From Chromohalobacter canadensis (GTDB lineage: Bacteria > Pseudomonadota > Gammaproteobacteria > Pseudomonadales > Halomonadaceae), in contig NZ_JAJQJH010000008.1 in NCBI RefSeq assembly GCF_029544075.1, positions 62,001 through 126,000 on the forward strand: a stretch of DNA of 64,000 nucleotides, in the 5' to 3' direction. Shown one piece after another: positions 36,659-45,812 of this stretch (the stretch's first letter is position 1; each line of letters begins with the position of its first letter). The translations under genes and the position numbers were made by a program. The notes beneath the pieces are model-generated. The model saw only the letters and a list, made by a program, of their open reading frames with translations, had not been told where the DNA came from and did not search any database.

Positions 36659-37678
36659 TTATTCGGCAGAGCAGGATTTGCGCGCTTCGAGCGCTGCGTA
36701 ATAGACATCTCGCGCCTGATCGAGACCACGCGACTCGAGATTACCGAGGTACTGGTCGATGCCTGCCTTGAGCGGCTTCGCCCATTCCGAATTCTCGAGC
36801 GGATTGTCGATGACACGAATGGTGTGTCCGGCTTCTTCGGCCTCTTTTTTGCCGGCCTTATCATCGGCGGCAAAGACCTTCCCGGCTTTTTCCGCCCACT
36901 TCATGCCAGAGTTTTCGTCGATGGCCTTTTGTTGCTCGGGAGACAGGCTGTCATATTTATCCTGACTCATCGTGGCGACGAAGATCAGCGTGTAGAACGG
37001 TACCTGCGTGTGGTACTCGGTCAGCTCGTTGAGGCGAAAGGTCTTCATCCCTTCCCAAGGAAAGCTCAACCCATCCAGGACACCGCGCTGCATAGAGGTA
37101 TAGATTTCCGGTGCCGGCATGCCCACCGGCTCGGCGCCCATGTTGTCGAGGATGTTGCCCGCCACGGACGTGGGCCTACGCATGCGTAGGCCTTCGAGAT
37201 CCGAAGGTTTCTGCACGTCCGTCTCGCGCGTGTGGATATACCCAGGCCCGGTGGTGAACATGAACAACACATGGGTATCATCATATTCGCTATCGATCTT
37301 GCCATCGTCATAGAGCGTTTGCAGCACGCAGGCTCCTTCCGGCGCCGACGACGCCACACCCGGCAATTCCACGATCTGACTCAACGGGAAACGGCCGTTG
37401 GTATAACCCTGTGCCGTGATCCCGATATCAGCGATACCATTGACGGCCGCTTCATAGGTTTCATCGGCTTGGCTCAAGGTCTGCGAGGGATAGTTCTCGA
37501 CCTGTAGGGAGCCATTGGAGTCTTTTTCCACTGCTTCGGCCCAGGCTTCGAACACATCTTTATTGATGGATGAAGCCCCCGGCCAGAAATGCGACATGCG
37601 TAGCGTTTCCGCTTGGGCAGTGGAGACAGCAGCAGCCGCTAGGGAGAGGGTAAGCATGCAAGTGAGCGTACGTTTCAT
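36659..37678 (-). CDS. dctP: TRAP transporter solute-binding protein (DctP family), first receptor of the operon
   Basis: The 339-residue protein has a signal peptide (about 1-23, ending A-Q-A) and the DctP fold, with LEGLRMRRPTSVAGNILDN holding the conserved ligand-binding arginine. It is the first gene of the operon, with AGAGG before the ATG. It is paralogous to the receptors at 33750 and 29993. The operon is directly downstream of pcaCD on the same strand, separated by a hairpin, so a pca-pathway aromatic acid is a plausible substrate. Confidence 0.88.
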   Translation of the reverse strand: MKRTLTCMLTLSLAAAAVSTAQAETLRMSHFWPGASSINKDVFEAWAEAVEKDSNGSLQVENYPSQTLSQADETYEAAVNGIADIGITAQGYTNGRFPLSQIVELPGVASSAPEGACVLQTLYDDGKIDSEYDDTHVLFMFTTGPGYIHTRETDVQKPSDLEGLRMRRPTSVAGNILDNMGAEPVGMPAPEIYTSMQRGVLDGLSFPWEGMKTFRLNELTEYHTQVPFYTLIFVATMSQDKYDSLSPEQQKAIDENSGMKWAEKAGKVFAADDKAGKKEAEEAGHTIRVIDNPLENSEWAKPLKAGIDQYLGNLESRGLDQARDVYYAALEARKSCSAE

Positions 37679-37704
37679 GGCGTTGATTCCTCTTATTATC
37701 TCGA

Positions 37705-37726
37705 AAGAGGCCCAATAAGGCCTCTT
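37705..37726. terminator. Hairpin between pca operon and TRAP operon
   Basis: AAGAGGCC (37705-37712) pairs with GGCCTCTT (37719-37726) around a six-base loop, between the pcaCD stop and the receptor gene. The T-run is weak, so read-through from the pca genes may occur. Confidence 0.5.
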
Positions 37727-37773
37727 GGTTTCACCGCCTTCCGAAGAAGGCCAGTTCCAGGCGGAGGCTTTCG

Positions 37774-38943
37774 TTATAGGGTGTTACCCCAGCCCAGCTT
37801 CTTGGCCATCGCAAAGGCATGGTTGGCAGCCGGCACACCGGCATAGATCGCCACATGCATCAGCGCCTGGCGCAATTGGGCTTCACTGAGACCGATGCGT
37901 TGGGCGGTTTTCAGGTGGAGCTCCAGCTCCCCGTCACGACCCAGCGCCGCCAGTACTGCCAGGGTGATCATGCTGCGTTCGGTGCGGCTCAAGTCATCGT
38001 TGCCCCACAGCTCGCCCCAGGCCAGGCGAGTGATCATGTTCTGGAACGGCGCGTCGAGCGTGGTGGCGTTCTCACTGGCACGCGCCACGTGCTCGTCGCC
38101 CAGCACCTGCTTGCGCGTTTCCAGTCCGGCGGCATAGCTCACGCCATTCTCATCGACGTGCTCATCGCCCAGCCAGGTACGCAGTCGCTTGGCAACAGCC
38201 TCGGGCACTTCCACGCTGGGCACGTGAGCGATGTTTTCGAGAACCTCAAGACGCGCATCGCCGAACTGGGAGGCCAGCGTCTTCAGGGTCTCGGGCGGCG
38301 TGGACAGGTCCTCGCGCCCCCCGAGCAAACGCACGGGCCCCGTGACATCACGCAATTGCCCGCTGAAGTCGGTCTCGGCCAGCATTTCGCAGAGCCGTGC
38401 GTAGGACTCGCCATCGGTGCGCATGAGCTGGACTTTCCAGCCCGTATAGGTCGCCGCATCGCCTTGCGCGAACGCCTCGGAAAACCAGCGCGGGACGATT
38501 TCGTCGACCATGGCGGCCAAGCCTTCCTGGCGCACTCGCGAGGCCCGCGTATGCCAGTTATCCGGGGTGCCGATGACCGCGCCGGTGTTGGTCAGCACGA
38601 CATCGGCGAGTCGCTCGGGGCACTGAGTCAACAACTGCTGGCCGACCACGCCGCCGATCGAGGTGCCCACGAAATGAAAGCGCACCACCCCCAGCGCATC
38701 AGCCAGGGCCAGGGCGTCTTCGGCCAGCGCGCGGGGAGTGACCGCCTCGGTCAGGCCACTGCTGGCGCCATGACCGGGTAGATCCCAGGTCACGCAGCGA
38801 AAGCGACCGCGCAGGGCAGCGACCACGCCTTCCCATACGTCCTGACTCATGCCCAGCGGATGCGCCAATAGCACCGCCGGCAGCGCGGCTTCACCGCTAT
38901 CGCGATAGGCGATCGTGCGCTCCGCCACCGTCAAGAAAGCCAT
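37774..38943 (-). CDS. pcaCD: Fused 3-oxoadipate enol-lactonase / 4-carboxymuconolactone decarboxylase
   Basis: The 389-residue protein is a natural fusion (also called PcaL). Residues 1-260 are an alpha/beta hydrolase with nucleophile elbow GTSIGG near residue 95, an aspartate in LGGREDLSTPP and the histidine in NIAHVPSVE: the PcaD enol-lactonase. Residues 265-389 are the AhpD-like PcaC decarboxylase, with WGND, RSMITLAVLAALGR and QALMHVAIYAGVPAANHA. The two convert 4-carboxymuconolactone to 3-oxoadipate. It is last in the pcaI-pcaJ-pcaF-pcaCD operon. Confidence 0.93.
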   Translation of the reverse strand: MAFLTVAERTIAYRDSGEAALPAVLLAHPLGMSQDVWEGVVAALRGRFRCVTWDLPGHGASSGLTEAVTPRALAEDALALADALGVVRFHFVGTSIGGVVGQQLLTQCPERLADVVLTNTGAVIGTPDNWHTRASRVRQEGLAAMVDEIVPRWFSEAFAQGDAATYTGWKVQLMRTDGESYARLCEMLAETDFSGQLRDVTGPVRLLGGREDLSTPPETLKTLASQFGDARLEVLENIAHVPSVEVPEAVAKRLRTWLGDEHVDENGVSYAAGLETRKQVLGDEHVARASENATTLDAPFQNMITRLAWGELWGNDDLSRTERSMITLAVLAALGRDGELELHLKTAQRIGLSEAQLRQALMHVAIYAGVPAANHAFAMAKKLGWGNTL

Positions 38944-38953
38944 GCCGTTCTCC

Positions 38954-40159
38954 TCAAACGCGTTCGATCAAAGTGGCCACGCCCTGGCCTACACCGACAC
39001 ACATGGTGCATAGGGCGTAACGCTTATTCTGCGCGTGCAATTCATGCGCTGCGGTCAGCAGCAACCGCGCCCCGGACATGCCCAGCGGGTGCCCCAGCGC
39101 TATTGCGCCGCCATTAGGATTAACGCGCGGGTCGTCGTCGGCCACGCCGAGTTCACGCAGGCACGCCAAGCCCTGGGCGGCAAAGGCTTCGTTGAGTTCG
39201 ATGATGTCGACCTCATCGATGCCGATACCCAGACGCTCGAGCAGCTTACGCGTCGCCGGCACCGGCCCCATGCCCATGATGCGCGGCTCGACGCCGGCGG
39301 TGGCCATGCCCAGGATCCGCGCCATCGGAGTGAGGCCATGGCGCGCGACGGCGGCATCGCTGGCGACCAGCATCGCCGCCGCCCCGTCGTTGACACCCGA
39401 CGCATTGCCGGCGGTGACACTGCCGCCCTCGCGAAACGGCGTCGGCAACTTGGCCAGCTTTTCAAGCGTGGTACCGGCGCGCGGATGCTCGTCCTGCTCG
39501 ACGATCAGGGGCTCCTGCTTGCGACGCGGCACCTCGACCGGCGTGATCTCTCGCGCCAGGCGCCCGGACTGCTGGGCGCGCTCGGTCTTCTGCTGCGAGC
39601 GCACGGCGAAGGCATCCTGATCCTCGCGGGACACGTGGAACTGCTCGGCCACGTTCTCGGCGGTCTCGGGCATTGACTCGACGCCGTAGTGGTTCTTCAT
39701 CAGCGGATTGACGAAACGCCATCCAATGGTGGTGTCCTCGATCGCCTGGCTGCGCGAGAATGCCGTCTCGGCCTTGCCCATCACGAACGGTGCCCGTGAC
39801 ATGGATTCCACGCCGCCGGCCAGGGCCAACTCGAACTCGCCCGCCTTGATGGCGCGAAACGCCGTGCCCACGGCGTCCATGCCCGACCCGCATAGGCGGT
39901 TCATCGTGGTACCGGGCACGGAGGTGGGCAGCCCGGCCAGCAACGCCGACATGCGCGCCACGTTACGGTTGTCCTCGCCGGCCTGGTTGGCACAGCCCAT
40001 GATCACTTCGTCGATGGCCGCCGGGTCGAGATCCGGCGACTGAGCCAGCACGGCGCGGAAGATCGTCGCCGCCAGGTCATCGGGACGGACACTGGCCAGC
40101 ACGCCACCGAAACGTCCCACGGCGGAACGCGTGGGATGACACAGCCAAACATCGCTCAT
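38954..40159 (-). CDS. pcaF: 3-oxoadipyl-CoA thiolase
   Basis: The 401-residue thiolase has the nucleophilic cysteine in TMNRLCGSGMDAVG (near residue 90), the ALGHPLGMSGARLL histidine (near 356) and the second cysteine in CTMCVGVGQG (near 388). It cleaves 3-oxoadipyl-CoA into succinyl-CoA and acetyl-CoA, the last step of the 3-oxoadipate route. The ATG at 40159 has GAGGAG upstream; the frame is open to 40240 but that part overlaps pcaJ. Confidence 0.92.
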   Translation of the reverse strand: MSDVWLCHPTRSAVGRFGGVLASVRPDDLAATIFRAVLAQSPDLDPAAIDEVIMGCANQAGEDNRNVARMSALLAGLPTSVPGTTMNRLCGSGMDAVGTAFRAIKAGEFELALAGGVESMSRAPFVMGKAETAFSRSQAIEDTTIGWRFVNPLMKNHYGVESMPETAENVAEQFHVSREDQDAFAVRSQQKTERAQQSGRLAREITPVEVPRRKQEPLIVEQDEHPRAGTTLEKLAKLPTPFREGGSVTAGNASGVNDGAAAMLVASDAAVARHGLTPMARILGMATAGVEPRIMGMGPVPATRKLLERLGIGIDEVDIIELNEAFAAQGLACLRELGVADDDPRVNPNGGAIALGHPLGMSGARLLLTAAHELHAQNKRYALCTMCVGVGQGVATLIERV

Positions 40160-40169
40160 CGAATTCTCC

Positions 40170-40946
40170 TCACGCCTCACCGGCGTGTTTACGTTCGGTA
40201 CGCGCCTTGAGATCCCGCAGCACTTCCAGCTCGCGCGCATCGGGCGTCGGTGTCGTCTCGAGCTGATCGGCGAAGCGAATCTCCCAGCCGGTGGCCTCGA
40301 TCACGTCGTCACGCGTAACCCCGGGGTGCAGCGACACCACTACTAACTCTTTAGTCTCGGGATCAGGCTTCATCACGCACAGATCGGTGATCACCCGGGT
40401 CGGCCCACGGCCGATATTGGGCACCCCGTCACGCGCCTTGCCATCGCGACCGAAACCCAGCGTGGTGATGAAATCCACGTCGTTGACGAAGGTTCGCTTG
40501 GAGTGCTTGAGCGTGATGAAGACCTCGCCGGCGCAGGTCGCGATCTCCGGTGCCCCGCCGCCACCGGGCAAGCGCACCTTAGGCGATTGATAGTCACCGA
40601 TCAGCGTGGTGTTGAGGTTGCAGTAGCGATCAATCTGCGCGGTGCCCAGAAAGCCCACATCGATCTTGCCGCCCTGCAGCCAGTAGCGGAACATTTCCGG
40701 AACTGAAACGGTGGTCAAAGCCGATTCGCAAAGTTCACCGTCGCCGATGGAAAGCGGCAGCACGTCCGGCTTGGTCTGCAAGGTGCCGGACTCGTAGATC
40801 AGCACCACGTCCGGCGCATGGGTCAGGCGCGCCAGGTTGGCGGCCTCGGACGGCAAACCGATGCCAACGAAGCATGTCATGCCGTTTTCCAGCGCCTTCG
40901 CCGCCGTCACGGTCATCATTTCCGAGGAGGTGTATTCGTTACTCAT
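40170..40946 (-). CDS. pcaJ: 3-oxoadipate CoA-transferase subunit B
   Basis: The 258-residue protein is the beta subunit of a class I CoA-transferase, with IGLPSEAANLARL near the start and the catalytic-type glutamate in YESGTLQT near residue 53. Its size matches the CatJ/glutaconate-transferase-like lineage rather than the about 213-residue PcaJ of Pseudomonas putida. It activates 3-oxoadipate with succinyl-CoA. The start overlaps the pcaI stop (ATGA). Confidence 0.9.
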   Translation of the reverse strand: MSNEYTSSEMMTVTAAKALENGMTCFVGIGLPSEAANLARLTHAPDVVLIYESGTLQTKPDVLPLSIGDGELCESALTTVSVPEMFRYWLQGGKIDVGFLGTAQIDRYCNLNTTLIGDYQSPKVRLPGGGGAPEIATCAGEVFITLKHSKRTFVNDVDFITTLGFGRDGKARDGVPNIGRGPTRVITDLCVMKPDPETKELVVVSLHPGVTRDDVIEATGWEIRFADQLETTPTPDARELEVLRDLKARTERKHAGEA

Positions 40947-41764
40947 TGGGCCTGACCTCCTGCGTTGTAAACGTTGTCATCGATCCATACCTGGAAGGTG
41001 TCGCGATCGCGGGCGATGGCGTCCCACTCCTTGTAGAAGCGGTTATCACGTGGATAGTAGCCGTGAGCGTAGGAGGGATAAGCGCCCTTCTCGGCTACGG
41101 CGATGGCGTCGATCGCCCATCCCGGAATCACGCAGGCGTTGGGGCTGGCTCCAAGGTCGTCGACCACTTCCTCGACGGTGACGATGCTCTTGTCCGCCGC
41201 GAGGATCGCTTCCTTCTGCACGCCGATAATGCCTTCTACCAGCACGTTGCCCTTGCGATCCGCCTTCTGCGCATGCACCAGGGAGACGTCCGGCCGCACT
41301 GACGGTACCGCCGCGAGGCGTTCACCGGTGAACGGGCACTCGATGTACTTGATCTGATGGTTGACGCTGGGCAACTCGCTGCCCACGTAACCGCGTAATA
41401 CCGCCAGTGGCAGTCCCGCCGCGCCGGCCTCGAACGCACACGCCATGGCCGCATGACTGTGCTCGAAGATCTCCACCTTGTGCGGCCAGCCTTTCTCCAC
41501 TGCATCGCGCAGGCGATGTAGCGATCCCACACCGGGATTCCCGCCCCACGAGAAGATCAACTTCTTGGCGCAACCGGCACCGATCAATTGGTCGTAGACC
41601 AGATCCGGCGTCATGCGAATTAGCGTCAGGTCACGCTTGCGCTGGCGAATGACCTCATGTCCGGCGGCGAAGGGAATCAGGTGGGTGAAGCCTTCCATGG
41701 CTACGGTCGCGCCATCCTCGACGTAGCGCGCCACGGCGTCATGCAGGCTAAGAAATTCGGCCAT
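40943..41764 (-). CDS. pcaI: 3-oxoadipate CoA-transferase subunit A
   Basis: The 273-residue protein is the alpha subunit of a class I CoA-transferase, with DGATVAMEGFTHLIPFAAGHE near the start and IFSWGGNPGVGSLHRL-type CoA segment near residue 83. As with PcaJ, the length is of the CatI type. It is first in the operon pcaI-pcaJ-pcaF-pcaCD, with GAGG upstream of the ATG. A PcaR-like operator lies 19 bp before the start. Confidence 0.9.
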   Translation of the reverse strand: MAEFLSLHDAVARYVEDGATVAMEGFTHLIPFAAGHEVIRQRKRDLTLIRMTPDLVYDQLIGAGCAKKLIFSWGGNPGVGSLHRLRDAVEKGWPHKVEIFEHSHAAMACAFEAGAAGLPLAVLRGYVGSELPSVNHQIKYIECPFTGERLAAVPSVRPDVSLVHAQKADRKGNVLVEGIIGVQKEAILAADKSIVTVEEVVDDLGASPNACVIPGWAIDAIAVAEKGAYPSYAHGYYPRDNRFYKEWDAIARDRDTFQVWIDDNVYNAGGQAQ

Positions 41765-41917
41765 GCGGATTGCCTCGCAATTGTTCGCTTAGTGAACACT
41801 GGTTTGTGATACGAACAAAATTATCGGGATTGCGACGGCCGGTCAAACGCACAAAAGGGCAACGCAATCGCGTTGCCCCAAGGACACAAAAACAATTAAC
41901 GCTTTAAATATAGTAAG
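41765..41917. other. pcaI-pcaB spacer
   Basis: The 153-bp gap holds the pcaI promoter and operator. Near the pcaB end, GGCAACGC (41860-41867) and GCGTTGCC (41871-41878) are inverted copies flanking AAT-C, a compact hairpin that could terminate pcaB transcription on the minus strand; TTTTGTG follows it in other direction only weakly. Confidence 0.45.
41783..41797. promoter_or_regulatory. PcaR-like operator upstream of pcaI
   Basis: GTTCG-CTTAG-TGAAC matches the pattern GTTCG-N5-CGAAC found at two other sites here and the PcaR consensus GTTCGATAATCGCAC recalled from Pseudomonas putida. A third half-site, CGAAC at 41812-41816, lies upstream. Confidence 0.7.
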
Positions 41918-43255
41918 TTACATGGCTTCTAACATATCCAGCACGCGCTGAACCTGCCATGGGCTACTACCAATGTATAAACCTGGATCGACACATGCCC
42001 GCAGGCGCTGCGCATCCACCTGCCTGGCTATCTCCTCGTCAGCCAGGAGCACATCGGCATAGTCACGACGCTCGCGACGCGAGGTCTCGGCGGCCTCCTT
42101 GGCAACACGCTGTGCGGCGTCTGCCCCTAGAGCGTCAGCGAGAAAGCGGGCCGCGGGCTCGGCCATGATCGCGCCGCCGGTCAGCGCCAGGTTATGCCGC
42201 ATCGTCTCGGGGTGTACTTCCAAACCCTCCCAGAGCGCGACTAGAGATTCCAGAGCGCCTTCCATCAGCAGCACAGCATCCAGCATCGGCGCCCACTCGG
42301 CGTGCCATTCCCCCAGCCCGCGCTCAAGCGGTTGCGCCCCGGCATGACTGAGCGTCGCCACTTGACCATGGATCTGGCGTGCCGCGGCCCTCAAGCGCGC
42401 ACAAATGACCGGGTTGCGTTTATGGGGCATCGACGACGAGCCACCGGCACCCGGGACGGCAGGCTCGCTGACTTCCGCGACCTCGGACTGAGTCAGCAAC
42501 GAGACATCCAACGCCACTTTCTCGACGCCCACCGCCACCGCATCAATGGCCCCGGCCAGAGCCAGGATTGGTTGCCGGTTGGTGTGCCAAGGAAGCAGCG
42601 GTGACACGAGCCCCAGTCGCGCTGCCACACGATCCATTACTTCCAGGCCTTGCGCATCCAATCCCGAGTGAACGCCTACCGCGCCACCGAATTGCAAGTA
42701 GAGCCCCGTCTCGGCCACACCTTTGAGACGCCGTTCGGCTTGCGCCAGATTCTCCGCCCATTGCGCAACCTTGACCCCGAAGGTGATAGGTAGCGCTTGC
42801 TGCATCAGCGTGCGACCCACCATGGGAGTTCGTGCATGCGCACGCATGAGCACGCAGCCCGCCTCACGACTACATTTCAAGTGCGTCAAGCATGCCTCGA
42901 GGCGCGGCTTGAGGAGTAACATCAAGGCCGTATCGAGAATATCCTGACTGGTCGCACCGCGATGAAAATATCCCTTGAGCTCATCAGGGAGAGCCGCCTT
43001 GGCTTGCTTGACGAAAGGAATGGCCGCATTGCCGCCCAGAACGGTTTCCTGAGCCATCGATTCCAGGTCAAACGCATGCGCGCGCAGAACATGTACGATC
43101 CCATCAGCGGTGCCGGCGGGCAGGATACCCAACGTTTCCTGTTCGTTGGCGAGGGCGATTTCGACGCTCACCATGGCGTCTATCAGATCGCGGGCTTGGG
43201 TCGCCGAACGTCCCGTGGAGCTCATGAAGGGGTGGCGAAGTAAGGTGTCGTACAT
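41918..43255 (-). CDS. pcaB: 3-carboxy-cis,cis-muconate cycloisomerase
   Basis: The 445-residue protein belongs to the fumarase/aspartase superfamily, with the signature GSSSMPHKRNP near residue 275 and HRGATSQDILDTA near residue 100. It cyclises 3-carboxymuconate, the product of PcaHG, to 4-carboxymuconolactone. It is transcribed away from pcaR from a shared control region with a PcaR-like operator. GGAGA precedes the ATG at 43255. Confidence 0.92.
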   Translation of the reverse strand: MYDTLLRHPFMSSTGRSATQARDLIDAMVSVEIALANEQETLGILPAGTADGIVHVLRAHAFDLESMAQETVLGGNAAIPFVKQAKAALPDELKGYFHRGATSQDILDTALMLLLKPRLEACLTHLKCSREAGCVLMRAHARTPMVGRTLMQQALPITFGVKVAQWAENLAQAERRLKGVAETGLYLQFGGAVGVHSGLDAQGLEVMDRVAARLGLVSPLLPWHTNRQPILALAGAIDAVAVGVEKVALDVSLLTQSEVAEVSEPAVPGAGGSSSMPHKRNPVICARLRAAARQIHGQVATLSHAGAQPLERGLGEWHAEWAPMLDAVLLMEGALESLVALWEGLEVHPETMRHNLALTGGAIMAEPAARFLADALGADAAQRVAKEAAETSRRERRDYADVLLADEEIARQVDAQRLRACVDPGLYIGSSPWQVQRVLDMLEAM

Positions 43256-43279
43256 GCGGGTCTCCAGGCGAAATCAAGC

Positions 43280-43303
43280 CGAACAAATGTTCGCATTTCG
43301 AAC
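43280..43303. promoter_or_regulatory. PcaR-like operator, three half-sites, between pcaB and pcaR
   Basis: The region contains CGAACA, TGTTCG and CGAAC in a row. GTTCG-CATTT-CGAAC at 43289-43303 is a perfect 15-bp dyad, and CGAACAAATGTTCG at 43280-43293 is a second overlapping dyad. Three half-sites recall PcaU/PobR-type IclR operators. It can serve both pcaB and pcaR. Confidence 0.75.
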
Positions 43304-43359
43304 TTTATGATAGGTTTGCCCCAACATACCTGACAATTAACAACGAGGCATCACGGCAC

Positions 43360-44145
43360 ATGGCATCACAAGACGGAGCGCTCACGTCCGACGACAGGGA
43401 TTTCGTTACCGCGCTGGCAAGCGGCCTGGAAGTCATCATGGCATTCGACCAGGCCAACCCGCGTATGACACTCAGCGAGGTCGCCACGAAAACGCATATG
43501 AACCGAGCCAAGGCCAGGCGTTTCCTGTTGACCTTGCATGCCTTGGGATACGTGCGTAAGCAGGAGCGTTATTTCGAGCTTTCACCCAAGACGCTACAAC
43601 TGGGCTACGCGTTCCTGTCGGCGAATAACTATCACAACGCCATCCAAAAGTACCTGGAAGATATTACGCAGGAGACCGGCGAATCCTCGTCTTTAGGCGT
43701 GCTCGATGGCAAGGATGTGATCTACGTGGCGCGCTCGGCGGCCAAGCATCGCCTGATGGCCATCACGCTTGCAGTAGGCACTCGACTGCCTACCGCATAC
43801 ACCTCCATGGGACGCATTTTGCTAGGCACATTGCCGGATGAAGAGCGCCATCGCATCCTGCAAGAAAGCGAACTCGTCGCGCATACCGCGCATAGCATTA
43901 CTGATCTTCAAACGCTAGAAGCCGAGATCATCAAAGCCCGAGAGCAAGGCTATTGCATCGTCGACCAGGAGCTCGACTCGGGGCTTCGCTCACTTGCCGT
44001 GCCTATATTCAGCGGGGGAGGACGCCTGATTGGTGCTATGAACGTGTCAACGAATTCCGCTCGCATACCCCTCGAAAGTCTTAAGGAACGGATTCTCCCT
44101 TGCCTTAAAGACAAAGCATTAGAAATAAAAGAAACATTGATTTAA
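43360..44145 (+). CDS. pcaR: IclR-family regulator PcaR
   Basis: The 261-residue protein has a winged HTH (about residues 12-70, LSEVATKTHMNRAKARRFLLTL) and an IclR effector domain (about 85-255). It is most like the PcaR/PobR/PcaU branch, which senses 3-oxoadipate or protocatechuate and activates pca genes. It is divergent from pcaB, and three copies of a GTTCG-N5-CGAAC-like operator lie beside pcaB/pcaR, pcaI and the porin gene. A terminator lies 85 bp downstream. Confidence 0.9.
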   Translation: MASQDGALTSDDRDFVTALASGLEVIMAFDQANPRMTLSEVATKTHMNRAKARRFLLTLHALGYVRKQERYFELSPKTLQLGYAFLSANNYHNAIQKYLEDITQETGESSSLGVLDGKDVIYVARSAAKHRLMAITLAVGTRLPTAYTSMGRILLGTLPDEERHRILQESELVAHTAHSITDLQTLEAEIIKAREQGYCIVDQELDSGLRSLAVPIFSGGGRLIGAMNVSTNSARIPLESLKERILPCLKDKALEIKETLI

Positions 44146-44230
44146 CTGAAAAAAGATACGTCACAACCAAAGTATAAGTCGTTAAAAACCACTTCAATAC
44201 AAAGCGTTAGATCAACTTCATAAATTATTG

Positions 44231-44265
44231 CGCCCTTCCTCATTGACAGGAAGGGCGTTTTTTTT
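44231..44265 (+). terminator. Rho-independent terminator after pcaR
   Basis: CGCCCTTCCT (44231-44240) pairs perfectly with AGGAAGGGCG (44248-44257), with a seven-base loop, followed by eight T residues. Confidence 0.92.
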
Positions 44266-44294
44266 CAGCTTTCATGTACGCAAGACGAATCAAG

Positions 44295-44309
44295 GTTCGC
44301 ATTGCGAAC
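44295..44309. promoter_or_regulatory. PcaR-like operator upstream of the porin gene
   Basis: GTTCG-CATTG-CGAAC is a perfect 15-bp dyad of the same form as the pcaB site. It lies about 230 bp before the porin start, so the porin transcript may start far upstream. Confidence 0.7.
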
Positions 44310-44537
44310 TTAACAAGGCAATAAAAATTAGCCGGGGAACAAAATGCGCGGCAAATCATTCGCTTCACAAGCGTGGCTTCCTCCTGAATACATGGGGATA
44401 GACGAAAGGGGTATGACCTCGCTTCATCAGAAAAAAGCATAGGGAGACGGTGAAAAATTAATTTTCCCGTCGACTCAGAAACGCATACTCGTTCATGCGC
44501 ACCAAGCTCATAACTTCCTACAAAGGGCAGCTCACCA

Positions 44538-45782
44538 ATGCGATCCGATATAACAACATTCAAGATGACAAAACTCGCGCTATGCGTGTCACTCGTTTCA
44601 GGCGTGGCAGGCATGGCAGCGGCTCCCGCCCACGCTTTCGACGTCGTCGAAGCGGGACAACCCGTCGTCACCGGCGAACCCAGCCGTGTGGGACCGCCAT
44701 GGAATCATCGCTCGACTATCAACATCCCGGGCACCGAAACCGACATCGCCTTCGGCGGTTATGTCAAGCTCGACATGCTCTATGATTTCGATTATAACCT
44801 CGGCAAGGCGACCGATCCTTACGCGATTATGGATCCATCGAATCGCACCGATGGCCGTACCGACTTCACCGCCTATGAGTCACGTCTTAACTTCCGTACG
44901 CACACCATGACCGATTACGGTCGTTTGACGACCTATTTCGAAGGGCACTTCATTCCCGACGGCAAATTCAATCTGCGTCATGCCTATGGCGAACTCAACG
45001 GCTTCCTCGCCGGTCGCACCTGGACGAACTTCATGAGTTTCGTCGGGGGAACGCGCACACTGGCACTGGGTGATCCCAAGGGCTATGCCTTCGAGCGTCA
45101 GGCGCAGTTGCGCTACACCCAGCCGGTGGGCGCGGGTAACCTGTCGTTCTCCGTGGAGGATCCGGATACGGTCATCGCGCGTGATGACGCTGGTAATGGA
45201 CCAGGTGAGGGTGTCGCTGATGGTGAGAGCCAGCTCCCCGACTTGACGGTACGCTACGAATACAAGCGTCTGTTCGCTCTTTCCGGCGTCGCGCGCAAAC
45301 TCTCAACCAATAACATCACCAATACCGTGGATGACGAAACCACCGGTTACGGGGTGCAGGCGCAGTTCAACTTGCCCTTTACGCCCATGACGAGCCTGCA
45401 TGGTAGTGCGACCTATGGCGAAGGTATCGGCAACTATATGGGCAACCCTGGCAATACCGGGCACCGCAACGCGCCCGATGTCTACATCAATGACAATAAC
45501 GAACTCGAGGCCGTCGAGACGCGGGCCTTCGGTGTGTCGCTCAACCATAACTGGACCGACGACTGGTTCAGCTCTGTTGGCTTTTCGCGCCTCGATCAAG
45601 ACATGCCTGACAGTTACGGCAGTCAATTCGAGACCATCGACTATGCCTTCGCCAACGTGATCTGGGATGTCACCCAACGCCTGGCAGTGGGTCTTGAGTA
45701 TCAGAACGCCGATGTCGAGCAGGTTAACGGAAACTCCGACGACGCAAGTCGTCTCCAGGCTAGCGCCATCTTCCAGTTCTAA
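44538..45782 (+). CDS. DcaP-like outer membrane porin
   Basis: The 414-residue protein has a signal peptide (about residues 1-33, ending P-A-H-A), then a mature part of alternating beta strands that ends in Q-F, as outer membrane beta barrels do. GGYVKLDMLYDFDYN and the segment YESRLNFRTHT are typical of the DcaP-like family of trimeric porins for dicarboxylates and aromatic acids. It probably lets aromatic acids cross the outer membrane. A PcaR-like operator upstream links it to the pca regulon. A T-tailed terminator follows directly. Confidence 0.87.
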   Translation: MRSDITTFKMTKLALCVSLVSGVAGMAAAPAHAFDVVEAGQPVVTGEPSRVGPPWNHRSTINIPGTETDIAFGGYVKLDMLYDFDYNLGKATDPYAIMDPSNRTDGRTDFTAYESRLNFRTHTMTDYGRLTTYFEGHFIPDGKFNLRHAYGELNGFLAGRTWTNFMSFVGGTRTLALGDPKGYAFERQAQLRYTQPVGAGNLSFSVEDPDTVIARDDAGNGPGEGVADGESQLPDLTVRYEYKRLFALSGVARKLSTNNITNTVDDETTGYGVQAQFNLPFTPMTSLHGSATYGEGIGNYMGNPGNTGHRNAPDVYINDNNELEAVETRAFGVSLNHNWTDDWFSSVGFSRLDQDMPDSYGSQFETIDYAFANVIWDVTQRLAVGLEYQNADVEQVNGNSDDASRLQASAIFQF

Positions 45783-45812
45783 CATCGTAAACACTGATCG
45801 ATCGTGATTTTT

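Larger units (their letters stand above)
44146..44537. other. pcaR-porin spacer
   Basis: This 392-bp gap contains the pcaR terminator and the PcaR-like operator, both listed separately. Between about 44320 and 44537 it is AT-rich leader sequence with no credible gene; the promoter of the porin gene should lie just after the operator. Confidence 0.5.

Noticed and set aside
44240-44671. Minus-strand ORF of 143 codons across the pcaR-porin gap
   Set aside because: It runs through the pcaR terminator, the PcaR-like operator and the porin start, has no domain pattern, and has no convincing ribosome site.
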